Shown: positions 48,410 through 57,131 of the stretch, piece after piece | Layout of the letters: each line of letters opens with the position of its first letter | Numbering within the stretch: position 1 is the stretch's first letter | Source of the DNA: an uncultured Verrucomicrobiota bacterium | Lineage (GTDB): Bacteria > Verrucomicrobiota > Verrucomicrobiia > Verrucomicrobiales > DEV007 | NCBI GenBank assembly: GCA_902510815.1 | Contig: CABXDI010000005.1 | Location: 1 to 59,678, forward strand | Direction: 5' to 3' | DNA length: 59,678 nt | Program-made: the position numbers and the translations under genes | The notes under the pieces: model-generated | Seen by the model: only the letters and a program-made list of their open reading frames with translations | The model's database searches: none | Told to the model about the DNA's origin: nothing

Positions 48410-49231
48410 CTATAAACTATACTTTCTAAGGCGAAAGATTTGCAATAAAGCCCTGAGTACAAAAAGAGGATTATTTTTTAAGTACCTTTTCCATAATCTT
48501 CTAGGTTCTTTGCATAACCGATAAAACCACTCTAAGCCATATTTTTGCATCCACTCAGGAGCCTGTGGAATTAAACCTGCATGAAAATCGAAAGCAGCAC
48601 CAACACCAAAAAATATCTTTGCGCCCTCAAGGCTAGCATCTCCTTCAGAATTATTACCAAATTTTTTTAGAAAGCCATTCATAAACTTTTCTTGTTTCGG
48701 AGTACTTAAACCCACCCAAATACAATTTGCCCCTGAATCATTGATAAGATTTCGAACTTCGATTTCCTCATCGTTTGTAAGAGGTCTAAATGGAGGCGTG
48801 TATGTCCCGGCGACTTCAATATTCGGAAATTTTTCCTTTAATTTTTCCTTTAATTTTTCTGCAACTCCTTCTCTACCTCCATAAAAAAAATGCTTAACCT
48901 TTCGGTCAACGGAACTAGAACAGATATTTAGCATAAGATCCGGACCGTAAACCCTAGAAACTTTTTTGAACCCATATAATCGCGCATACCAGACCATAGG
49001 CATGCCGTCCGGGGTATTAAGAAAAGTTTTATTTAGTATGTCTTTGAATTTTGTATCACTCTGAGCCTCGCTAACGCCATGAACTCCTGTAACACCTATA
49101 TAACCTTGTTCACCTGAATCAATTGCTCGAAAAATTAGATCCTCCGCAATTTCAAGGTTAATTGGACTAATGCCAACGCCTAAAACGTTGACACGTTCAT
49201 TCGGCGACTGATCATCTTTAGTGCTATTCAT
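48410..49231 (-). CDS. WecG/TagA/CpsF-family glycosyltransferase (GT26)
   Basis: This 273-residue protein has the GT26 signatures: NTPDGMPMVWYARLYG with candidate base Asp75, RVYGPDLM (93-100), FFYGGREGVAEKLKEKL, WVGLSTPKQEKFM and FFGVGAAFDFHAGLIPQAPEWMQ, ending in the basic/aromatic membrane-association tail YRLCKEPRRLWKRYLKNNP. Family members transfer ManNAc or ManNAcA to lipid-linked intermediates; the presence of WecB in the same operon supports ManNAc here. A 12-base near-repeat in the DNA at about 48832-48858 encodes KLKEKLKEK and is part of the coding sequence. It is the first gene of the cluster after dnaE, 100 bases downstream of that gene. Confidence 0.92.
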   Translation of the reverse strand: MNSTKDDQSPNERVNVLGVGISPINLEIAEDLIFRAIDSGEQGYIGVTGVHGVSEAQSDTKFKDILNKTFLNTPDGMPMVWYARLYGFKKVSRVYGPDLMLNICSSSVDRKVKHFFYGGREGVAEKLKEKLKEKFPNIEVAGTYTPPFRPLTNDEEIEVRNLINDSGANCIWVGLSTPKQEKFMNGFLKKFGNNSEGDASLEGAKIFFGVGAAFDFHAGLIPQAPEWMQKYGLEWFYRLCKEPRRLWKRYLKNNPLFVLRALLQIFRLRKYSL

Positions 49232-49331
49232 CGAATCATTTATTATTTATTAAATCCATTTAAATAATCTAATAATATTCGCATGATAACATATGCTTCC
49301 TTTCCATCAGTATGAAAGGTAAAGTTAAAGA

Positions 49332-52300
49332 TTATTCGTTTATCCAATCGGCCAGCTTAGCCCTTAAATCCTCACTATTTTCAACGAAATACCGCGCACC
49401 TGCATCAACCCAAACTTCAGAACCATCACCTGATCTAATATGTAAAGCAACTGAATCAGGACCAGGGTGAGCAACCAAAATATCTCTAATCTTATATAAA
49501 TCATCTGCACTATGAACATCACTCTTCAGATAGACATTGAGATCCAAACTCTTAGATAAACGTCTGGCATTGTGTTCATCAATTGATTGATAATTTGAAT
49601 TCATATCAACCGGATTCTGACTAGGGACACTGGATGGTTTATTTACACGCTTAATTTTTTCAGCAGTAAGCCTTTTAGTTTCCGATCGCGAATCAATTTC
49701 TACTTTTGCTAACAATTCGATAACAGCCCCAGATTCAAGGACATCCGTGGACTTAATAAAAACCTCACTCCACACCATCACTTCAGTTTGACCAGTGAAT
49801 TCTTCAAAGTTTAATTTTGCAAATGGCTTGCCAGCTTTCTTTGTAAACATTTTCTCAACTCCAGCAATCCTACCCATAAAGTTGTATTTTTTATGCTCTT
49901 TAAGATCCTGAAGATCAGATAACTTTTTATATTTACTACTTGAGAAAAGCGATCGATAAGAGTCTAACGGGTGACCGGTAACATAAAAACCAAGCAACTC
50001 ACGCTCTGCGGCAAGAACCACATCCTCACTCCAAGGCTCGTAATCTACTTGATTATTATCTAGTGATCCATTAGGCGTTGAACCATAATCAGTATCCTCA
50101 TCAAATAAAGAACCTTGTCCTGAAACCCGGTCTTTATGAGCTAGCGAAGCAGCAGAGATAATTGAATCTACTCTAGCGAAAATACGCGCACGCTCTTCTC
50201 CTGAAAAATCGAAAGCACCAGCTCTAGTTAAAGACTCTAAAATCTTTTTATTTACAGACCTCGACTGCTGTCTTCTCGCAAAGTCATCAACACAATCATA
50301 ACTTCCTCCCTTAGTCCTCTCATTTATAGCAAGATTCATTGCTGCGGTTCCAACATTCTTAATAGCTGCAAGCCCGAATCTGATCGAGGTGACACCTTTT
50401 TCAGAAGACTCCTCGGGAGAAAATTTTAACAGACTCTTATTCACATTAGGCGGCAAAACCTTAATGCCCATAGATTTACATTCTTCTACAAAAACTGAAA
50501 TCTTGTCGGTATTATTAATTTCATTTGAAAGCAAAGCAGCCATAAACTCGACCGGATAATTAGCTTTCAAAAATGCAGTTTGATAACTAATAAGACCATA
50601 GGCCGCTGAGTGAGATTTATTAAAACCATATCCAGCAAACTTCTCAAGAAGGTCAAAAATTCCGTTTGCTTTTTTATCATGTATTTCATTGAATTTTTTA
50701 CACCCTTCAACAAAAATTGTTCTTTGTTTTGCCATTTCTTCAGGGTCTTTTTTACCCATCGCTCGCCTCAATAAATCAGCATCACCCAAGCTATACCCGG
50801 CAAGAACATTGGCAGCTTTTTGAACTTGTTCCTGATAAATTAAAATCCCATGCGTTTCTCTGGAAACTTCCTCTAGAAGGGGATGTAAGTACTCAACTTT
50901 CTTTTTACCTTTCTTACGATCGATAAAATCTGGGATCAATTCCATTGGGCCCGGACGATATAATGCAATCAATGCAATGATATCTTCAATTCTATCGACT
51001 CCAAACTGCTTACACAGGGCTACCATGCCTCCTGATTCTAGCTGGAATACACCACAAGTTTCACCTGCGTTTAATAGTTTGAATGTTTTATCATCATCAA
51101 TAGGAATATTCGAAATATTGAATTCTGGCTGTTTTCTATTTATCAAATCAACCGCATCCTGAATGACTGTTAGAGTCTTCAACCCCAGGAAATCCATCTT
51201 TAACATCCCTAAATCTGTAAGTGGCTTCATCGCGTACTGGGTAACCACCTCATTTTCGTTCCCTCTAGTCAATGGAACGTGAACATCGAGTTCACAATCA
51301 CCAATCACTATACCTGCAGCATGTATTCCTACACCACGGGTTAGTCCCTCCAAAAAAGTGGAGTACTCCCAAAGTTGCTCAGTAGCAGGTTCATTAGCTA
51401 TGGCTTCTTTAAGCTCGGGGTTTTTCTTTCGAGCAGATGCCAAATTAATACCCAACTCATTGGGAATCATTTTAGCTATTCTGTCTGCCTCCCCATAACT
51501 TAAACCCATGACTCTTCCAACATCACGAACTACACTTTTAGCTCCCAAGGTTCCAAAAGTAATGATATGAGACACACATTTTTCTCCATACTTTTGACGG
51601 ACATATTCTATGACCTCAGGTCGTCTAGTTTGACAAAAGTCCACATCCACATCGGGAGGGCTAACACGTTCAGGATTAAGAAATCGTTCAAAAATTAAAC
51701 CATATCGCAATGGATCGAGATCAGTAATACCAAGAACATAAGCCACTAATGAACCAGCAGCCGAACCTCTACCAGGGCCCACTGGAATCTTATTATCTTT
51801 TGCCCATTTAATAAAATCCCATGTAATTAAAAAATAGGAAACGAACCCCATTCTCTCCATGATCCCAATCTCATAGTCCAATCTCTCCCTAAGCTCTGTA
51901 CTATTTTCAGCCTGATCCTTACCATACCTTTCAGCAAGGCCTGACTCACATAAATCGCGAAAATAATCCCCTCTTGAAGATCCTGTATTTACTTCATATT
52001 CTGGGTACCTCTCTGAACTTGTAGAATCTAAGACCAAATCAAAGTCAATTTTTTCTGCTATCTCTAAAGTATTATCGCATGCCACTGGAACCTCTTTAAA
52101 AAGCTGCCTCATTTCCCTCGCTGTCTTAAAATGAACTTCGGGCGAATAGCGCATTCTATTTTCATCTAGTACCATCTTACCTGTACCTATGCATATAAGG
52201 ACATCGTGAGCTTCATGATCCTTACGATTTAAAAAATGAACATCATTTGCTGCAACAGGTTTCAATGAAAATTCTCCACAAAATTCTAATAATTGCCGAT

Positions 52301-52865
52301 TACAAAGACGCTGCTGATCCATTCCATGATCATGCATCTCAAGATAAAAATCGTCTTTCCCATAAATATCTACAAACTCTCTTAATTTCTCTCTAGCTAT
52401 ATCAAGCTGATCTTGTTGAATCCAATAGTTGATCTCTCCATTAATACAACCACTCAAACATATAATTCCCTCTGAAAATTTATCTAAAGCTTCCTTATCT
52501 ATTCTTGGTTTATAATACTGACCATCAAGGTGAGCCTGAGAAACTAATCGAACAAGGTTTTCATAGCCTATAGCATTCTTAGCCAGAAGCGTTAGATGGT
52601 GAGCATTAGGAAGACCAGGAACTTTTTTCTTTTCGTACATCGAGCCTGGAGCAAGATAAACCTCTGATCCAATGATCGGTTTGACTCCTGATTTAGAAGC
52701 TTGCTTATAAAAATCTATCGCACCATAAAGATTTCCATGATCGGTCATTGCCACTGCAGGCATTTTACAGCGATTTACTTTCGCCATAAGGTCTGCAATT
52801 TTTACTGCACCATCGAGCAATGAATACTCAGTATGAAGGTGCAAGTGTACAAAGGAATCAGACAT
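49332..52865 (-). CDS. dnaE: DNA polymerase III alpha subunit
   Basis: This 1177-residue protein has the usual length of a DnaE1 replicase. The PHP domain starts HLHLHTEYSLLDGA (7-20) and keeps MTDHGNLYG and NDVHF, so metal-binding positions look retained. The palm contains GPGRGSAAGS and the catalytic aspartates in PPDVDVDF (403-410). The finger region has RPGPMELIP, and YGFNKSHSAAYG follows. The C-terminal part has a helix-hairpin region and an OB fold (YNFMGRIAGVEKMFTKKAGK). It copies the chromosome. It is not obviously linked to the polysaccharide genes downstream. A candidate promoter lies 25-60 bases upstream of the ATG. Confidence 0.98.
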   Translation of the reverse strand: MSDSFVHLHLHTEYSLLDGAVKIADLMAKVNRCKMPAVAMTDHGNLYGAIDFYKQASKSGVKPIIGSEVYLAPGSMYEKKKVPGLPNAHHLTLLAKNAIGYENLVRLVSQAHLDGQYYKPRIDKEALDKFSEGIICLSGCINGEINYWIQQDQLDIAREKLREFVDIYGKDDFYLEMHDHGMDQQRLCNRQLLEFCGEFSLKPVAANDVHFLNRKDHEAHDVLICIGTGKMVLDENRMRYSPEVHFKTAREMRQLFKEVPVACDNTLEIAEKIDFDLVLDSTSSERYPEYEVNTGSSRGDYFRDLCESGLAERYGKDQAENSTELRERLDYEIGIMERMGFVSYFLITWDFIKWAKDNKIPVGPGRGSAAGSLVAYVLGITDLDPLRYGLIFERFLNPERVSPPDVDVDFCQTRRPEVIEYVRQKYGEKCVSHIITFGTLGAKSVVRDVGRVMGLSYGEADRIAKMIPNELGINLASARKKNPELKEAIANEPATEQLWEYSTFLEGLTRGVGIHAAGIVIGDCELDVHVPLTRGNENEVVTQYAMKPLTDLGMLKMDFLGLKTLTVIQDAVDLINRKQPEFNISNIPIDDDKTFKLLNAGETCGVFQLESGGMVALCKQFGVDRIEDIIALIALYRPGPMELIPDFIDRKKGKKKVEYLHPLLEEVSRETHGILIYQEQVQKAANVLAGYSLGDADLLRRAMGKKDPEEMAKQRTIFVEGCKKFNEIHDKKANGIFDLLEKFAGYGFNKSHSAAYGLISYQTAFLKANYPVEFMAALLSNEINNTDKISVFVEECKSMGIKVLPPNVNKSLLKFSPEESSEKGVTSIRFGLAAIKNVGTAAMNLAINERTKGGSYDCVDDFARRQQSRSVNKKILESLTRAGAFDFSGEERARIFARVDSIISAASLAHKDRVSGQGSLFDEDTDYGSTPNGSLDNNQVDYEPWSEDVVLAAERELLGFYVTGHPLDSYRSLFSSSKYKKLSDLQDLKEHKKYNFMGRIAGVEKMFTKKAGKPFAKLNFEEFTGQTEVMVWSEVFIKSTDVLESGAVIELLAKVEIDSRSETKRLTAEKIKRVNKPSSVPSQNPVDMNSNYQSIDEHNARRLSKSLDLNVYLKSDVHSADDLYKIRDILVAHPGPDSVALHIRSGDGSEVWVDAGARYFVENSEDLRAKLADWINE

Positions 52866-52896
52866 TTAATATTAAAGACAAACTAATGAATGACTA

Positions 52897-52926
52897 GTTA
52901 TAAGGATACTGAGTACACTCATTCAA
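52897..52926 (-). promoter_or_regulatory. Candidate sigma-70 promoter of dnaE
   Basis: On the minus strand TTGAAT (52926-52921) and TATAAC (52902-52897) are separated by 18 bases. The start would fall near 52890, giving a leader of about 25 bases. The spacer holds a near-palindrome GAGTGTACTC. Confidence 0.4.
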
Positions 52927-53012
52927 GTCCGATTACTCGGAACTTAAAAGAATTATGTATTAAAGAATAGAATACCTAAGATTGAAAAGGTAATATAAGT
53001 CTTTTTAGGGAA

Positions 53013-53963
53013 TTATTCTACGGAAATAAGGTTATATTTGGAGATCATTGTCGTATCCATTTCTGCGCCAGCAGCCCCACCAATTGACATAGTCATTTCC
53101 ATTTTTGTCTCACTTTTAATTAACATACCGAGTTTAGGATCAAATAGGAGAGTGCCGGTCATCTTCGAATCTTTAAAAGACACTAAACCTTCACCAGATG
53201 TCTCTGCCTTTCCTTCAAAATCAATTTCCGCGAGTTTCTTACCGGATGAATCAACCGGTCCATTATATGTATAATCTATAGTCATATTCATTTCGCCAAT
53301 TTGCTGCATTTTAAAATTCTGTTTATTTTGCCAACGTGCATTAGGCTGAACAACGGATTCCGGGAAACCGAAATCTTTCAGTTGTTGAATCATATTCTCA
53401 ATTTCTTCTTTTCCCATAGCCCCCATTCCTATACCGTTTCCCGCTTCATCACCTGCTCCTTCGAGTGAGAGAATTTTATTATTTTCATCAAATTTTGCTT
53501 CATAGATTTGATCATTAAGGTTAGATAAAGCGGTCTTCAATAATGGACTCTGATTCTCAGGATCCTGAGAATCGTAAACCATATCCTGCCCTGCCATTTG
53601 CATTGACATCTTCACCTTATCAAATCCTATTTTTATAACTTTGTTAGAACTATTATCTACTTCATCAACATCGACTCTTAAATCGATAGACATTTCAGTT
53701 GAAGAACCGTCAGCCCCAGCTAACGGCAAATCCATCTCTGTATCGGTAATCTGGCGAAATAAGTAAGACTTACCAGGAATCCATTTTGAAGACAGCAATA
53801 CCCCGTTGCCATCCTTTTCCCATGGATCAAAATCTTCTTGGGTTTTAGTTTGCTCGGAGTGTATCTCTGCCTCCAAGGAATTTTTATCACTACCATTATC
53901 ACACCCCGCAATGATCAAGCAGAATAAGGGTAAGGTAATTGAATATAGGTAATTCTTTTTCAT
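53013..53963 (-). CDS. Lipoprotein, DUF6263-like
   Basis: This 316-residue protein has a clear lipobox IAGC, with the lipidated Cys21. The mature part starts with an acidic linker, then WIPGKSYLFRQITDTEMDLPLAG, repeated antiparallel-strand patterns and DQIYEAKFDENNKILSLEG. It is rich in Met and Gly-Met (GNGIGMGAMGKEE, KMEMTMSIGG). The layout resembles the DUF6263 family of putative lipoproteins, whose function is unknown; that assignment is from memory. It probably faces the periplasm. It stands alone on the minus strand, divergent from glnB with a 311-base gap. Confidence 0.75.
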   Translation of the reverse strand: MKKNYLYSITLPLFCLIIAGCDNGSDKNSLEAEIHSEQTKTQEDFDPWEKDGNGVLLSSKWIPGKSYLFRQITDTEMDLPLAGADGSSTEMSIDLRVDVDEVDNSSNKVIKIGFDKVKMSMQMAGQDMVYDSQDPENQSPLLKTALSNLNDQIYEAKFDENNKILSLEGAGDEAGNGIGMGAMGKEEIENMIQQLKDFGFPESVVQPNARWQNKQNFKMQQIGEMNMTIDYTYNGPVDSSGKKLAEIDFEGKAETSGEGLVSFKDSKMTGTLLFDPKLGMLIKSETKMEMTMSIGGAAGAEMDTTMISKYNLISVE

Positions 53964-54162
53964 GAATTTGACTGTATCTATTTTCTCTGAGAAAGCTAAA
54001 ATTATTGGTTCTTTCCTCCTTATGAGCGCTCTTACTTTACAAAAAGAGTTGTTTTCTGAAAACTGCTAAAACCAAAATATTATAGTTAAAATATACCCTT
54101 AAATCTCATATTTTAAACTTTAATAATGGGGCTTTCTGGGTTGCTAATTATAATAAATAGGA

Positions 54163-54191
54163 TTGGCACGATATTCGCTTCATATTATTAT
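54163..54191 (+). promoter_or_regulatory. Overlapping sigma-54-like and sigma-70-like promoters of glnB
   Basis: TTGGCACGATATTCGCTT (54163-54180) fits a sigma-54 promoter with GG at 54165 and GC at 54177, exactly 12 apart; the -12 element reads TCGCT rather than TTGCA/T. The same TTGGCA (54163-54168) is also a good -35 box for TATTAT at 54186-54191, spacing 17. The two readings cannot be separated from sequence alone. sigma-54 control would fit a PII gene. Confidence 0.55.
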
Positions 54192-54207
54192 ACCTACTAA
54201 ACAAAAT

Positions 54208-54255
54208 CTACTAAGGTGAGTCCCTGAAAACAAATAGGTGGGAAGTCACTATTAG
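54208..54255 (+). promoter_or_regulatory. Structured leader of glnB
   Basis: The glnB leader can fold into one long interrupted hairpin. GTGA (54217-54219 region) pairs with TCAC, TCCC (54221-54224) with GGGA (54240-54243), and an outer CTA/TAG pairing closes it, with a loop of about 15 bases. It ends about 20 bases before the ATG. It does not match the glutamine (glnA) riboswitch consensus that I know. Confidence 0.3.
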
Positions 54256-54265
54256 TATAAAATAG

Positions 54266-54622
<357 letters not shown>

Positions 54623-54644
54623 ATTTAAACACCATATTTCTTTC

Positions 54645-54677
54645 AAAAACCCTCTTCTTCAAGCTGAGGGTTTTTTT
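54645..54677 (+). terminator. Rho-independent terminator of glnB
   Basis: AAAAACCCTC (54645-54654) pairs with GAGGGTTTTT (54666-54675) around an 11-base loop, and seven T follow the GGG (54671-54677). It lies 22 bases after the glnB stop and before the next ATG at 54721. Confidence 0.8.
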
Positions 54678-54720
54678 GTTGCTCCCTATAAATTTAGGTT
54701 GTTACTTAAATTTATACAAA

Positions 54721-55086
54721 ATGACCAATGAGCAAAACCTTCCTGATCTCCCTTCGAGAGATACGCTAACAAAGCACCTCGGTAAGATGTTGTTAGCTCG
54801 AGGTATTGGACTACCTAAACATGGTGAACCTTGGCAACTGGTTCAAGTAACAGAACCATCTGAGACAGGTACGGTTAATGAGGCTCCAATCATGGCCTTC
54901 GAAGTTTTATTTTTAACTCCTGAAAGAAGAGAATCAGGAACATACATTTTCACTAATGAATCTAATGAGCTTGTTGGTGCGATGTATTGCTCAACTTTTA
55001 TTAGTCCAACCAAAGCCACTTGTATGAAATCTTTGTTTTCAAGCGTCGAAAAAGTTTTTGAAGAGGAAGATGATAAAGAACATTGA
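54721..55086 (+). CDS. Conserved-looking hypothetical protein
   Basis: I choose the ATG at 54721; the longer frame from a TTG at 54676 would start inside the glnB terminator. The 121-residue product begins MTNEQNLPDLPSRDTLTKHLG and has a compact mixed fold with ARGIGLPKHGEPWQLVQVTEP, FEVLFLTPERRESGTYIF and an acidic tail (VEKVFEEEDDKEH). It has no signal peptide or membrane segment, so it is cytoplasmic. I do not recognise the family. It lies 18 bases upstream of the formyltransferase-like gene and is probably cotranscribed with it. Confidence 0.7.
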   Translation: MTNEQNLPDLPSRDTLTKHLGKMLLARGIGLPKHGEPWQLVQVTEPSETGTVNEAPIMAFEVLFLTPERRESGTYIFTNESNELVGAMYCSTFISPTKATCMKSLFSSVEKVFEEEDDKEH

Positions 55087-55104
55087 TGGATATTTTAAAG
55101 TAAC

Positions 55105-55785
55105 ATGAAATTAGGCCTTATAACTTATGATTACGCCCACCTTAAAACTGAACAGTTGGTTTGGCGTTACCTTGAAAATAAGTTAATTGAAGAAATAAAG
55201 TTATTTGCATTACCATTTTCTCCAAGAAAAGAGAGAAATGTAATTTTTGAACATAGACCTAATCAATTTCTAGCTACACAAACTGAAAACTTAAGTCGAT
55301 TAGATAAAGTTTCATTTCAAAAGTGGGATGGAAAAGAAATTCTAGAAGATCAATGTGATTTATTTATTATAGGCGGAGCAGGAATTTTAGATGTTTCATT
55401 TGCAAAAGGTAAGCCAATAGTAAACGCACACCCGGGTATTATTCCATTATCACGAGGCTTAGATTCTTTTAAATGGGCTATTTTAAAAAACGACCCTGTT
55501 GGAAACACAATTCATCTTATTGACTCTGAAGTTGATAAGGGTGAACTGATTTGCATAAAAGAAACTCCAATATTCCCTGATGATAACATTCAAACATTAG
55601 CCCGAAGGCACTATGATTTGGAAATAGATATGCTTTCAAACATATTGGATTTTCTGCATTTAAAAGTTTCTCCTGATAAAGAAGAAAAACCAGCCACCCG
55701 TAGAATGAATAGGGAAGATGAGAGAATCATGCTAGACAATTTCGAAAACTGGAAAAAACGAATGAACTCTAAAAAATCTATTTAA
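55105..55785 (+). CDS. Formyltransferase-family protein
   Basis: This 226-residue protein has the formyltransferase core: LFIIGGAGILD, then NAHPGIIPLSRGLDSFKWAI (Asn and His of the N-x-H motif), then HLIDSEVDKGELI with the catalytic-type Asp. These three residues are the family's active site. It lacks the extended N-terminal and C-terminal domains of Met-tRNA formyltransferase and ArnA, so a 10-formyl-THF-dependent small-molecule or sugar formyltransferase is more likely. The substrate is unknown. The first 100 residues are divergent (MKLGLITYDYAHLKTEQLVW). The gene is cytoplasmic and probably coupled to the 54721 gene. Confidence 0.75.
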   Translation: MKLGLITYDYAHLKTEQLVWRYLENKLIEEIKLFALPFSPRKERNVIFEHRPNQFLATQTENLSRLDKVSFQKWDGKEILEDQCDLFIIGGAGILDVSFAKGKPIVNAHPGIIPLSRGLDSFKWAILKNDPVGNTIHLIDSEVDKGELICIKETPIFPDDNIQTLARRHYDLEIDMLSNILDFLHLKVSPDKEEKPATRRMNREDERIMLDNFENWKKRMNSKKSI

Positions 55786-55871
55786 AATTAATTAATAGGA
55801 ATTTGATAAATTCACCATTTGGAAGTTATAAGTTGAAGTATCAATGAAAAGATTCTTATGATAATTGTATA

Positions 55872-57131
55872 ATGAAAGTTAAAGCTCAATTCATTAAAAT
55901 TCTCTTGGCCTACATTGCACTAACTAATGTAGTAATTTCTCAGAATAGCAATTGGCCTCAGTGGAGGGGTCTTAAGCACAATGGAATTGCCAACAACGAT
56001 CAAAACCCTCCCGTTAAGTTCAATACGAAAGATAATATTATATGGTCTTCAAAAATTCCAGGAAGAGGACATGGGTCACCAACAATATATGAGAGTAAAA
56101 TTTTTCTAGTGACCGCAGACGAAACTGCTAAAACACAAAAACTGTTATGCCTAAGCAGAGATACTGGTAAAATTATATGGTCTAAAGAAGTTCACAAAGG
56201 GGGATTTCCCGAGAAATCTAATAAAAAAGCCAGCCAAGCATCCTGCACCCCAGCGACCGATGGCAAACTAGTTTATATTAATTTTTTACATAACGGTGCA
56301 GTATATACAACCGCCTACGACTTCAAAGGTAATAAAATTTGGCAACAAAAAATCAGTGACTACATATTGCATCAAGGGTTTTCAACTTCTCCAGCAATTT
56401 ACCAATCTCTATTAATTGTGTCCGCCGACAATAAAGGTGGAGGTGCAATTTGCGGACTCAATAAGTCTAATGGGGAAATAATCTGGAAAGTTAATCGACC
56501 CAAAAAACCAAATTACGCATCACCAATAATATTTAAAATTAAGGAGCGAGATGAACTCATTTTTCAAGGGTGTGATCTCGTCACAAGTCTCGATCCATTA
56601 ACTGGTAAAAAGTTGTGGGAAACTTCAGGGTCAACAACTGAGTGCGTCAGCTCTATAGTTACTGATGGTGAACACGTTTTCACTAGTGGAGGCTATCCAA
56701 AAAACCATGTTGCAGCTATAAAGGCTGATGGCTCTGGAGAGGTTGTATGGGAAAACATAAGTCGAGTCTATGTAACATCAATGATTGTGAAAAATGGTCA
56801 TATTTTTGCCGTTATGGATAATGGAAATGCAATGTGCTGGAACTCTAAAACAGGCAAAAATATGTGGAGAGAACGATTGAATCGAGCAAGTAGCGCTTCG
56901 CCTGTCTTAGTAAAGGATAGAATCTACGCAGTAGATGAATTCGGAAACTTTTCTGTTTTTTCAGCAAACCCTAAAAAATTTAAAATTTTAGCAAAAAATA
57001 AAATTGGTGATCAGGTCTACTCAACGCCAGTCATTTGTGATAGCAAGATATTCATAAGAGCTGCAGAATTTGTTAATGATAAAAGACAAGAAATTCTTTA
57101 TTGTATCGGCAACAAAAAGGACATCAAATAA
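55872..57131 (+). CDS. Secreted PQQ-type beta-propeller protein
   Basis: This 419-residue protein has a signal peptide (ending TNVVIS|Q) and then NWPQWRGLKHNGIAN, the usual opening of Planctomycetota/Verrucomicrobiota PQQ-like proteins. Propeller blades repeat the W/L-(C)-x-x-x-TGKxxW pattern: RDTGKIIWSKEV, KSNGEIIWKVNR, LTGKKLWETSG, SKTGKNMWRERL. It has no dehydrogenase signature or heme motif, so it is better called a PQQ-like repeat protein than an alcohol dehydrogenase. It is probably periplasmic; function unknown. Its TAA is directly adjacent to the stop of the convergent DUF1501 gene. Confidence 0.85.
   Translation: MKVKAQFIKILLAYIALTNVVISQNSNWPQWRGLKHNGIANNDQNPPVKFNTKDNIIWSSKIPGRGHGSPTIYESKIFLVTADETAKTQKLLCLSRDTGKIIWSKEVHKGGFPEKSNKKASQASCTPATDGKLVYINFLHNGAVYTTAYDFKGNKIWQQKISDYILHQGFSTSPAIYQSLLIVSADNKGGGAICGLNKSNGEIIWKVNRPKKPNYASPIIFKIKERDELIFQGCDLVTSLDPLTGKKLWETSGSTTECVSSIVTDGEHVFTSGGYPKNHVAAIKADGSGEVVWENISRVYVTSMIVKNGHIFAVMDNGNAMCWNSKTGKNMWRERLNRASSASPVLVKDRIYAVDEFGNFSVFSANPKKFKILAKNKIGDQVYSTPVICDSKIFIRAAEFVNDKRQEILYCIGNKKDIK

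Noticed and set aside
48830..48862. Short near-tandem DNA repeat (about 12-base period)
   Set aside because: It encodes KLKEKLKEK inside the conserved WecG/TagA gene and is explained by coding sequence.
54208..54255. Glutamine (glnA) riboswitch in the glnB leader
   Set aside because: A hairpin is present, but the conserved riboswitch core that I know is absent; kept only as an unclassified structured leader.
55872..57131. Quinoprotein alcohol dehydrogenase
   Set aside because: The protein has PQQ-like propeller repeats but no dehydrogenase active-site signature or heme-binding motif, so only the repeat class is claimed.
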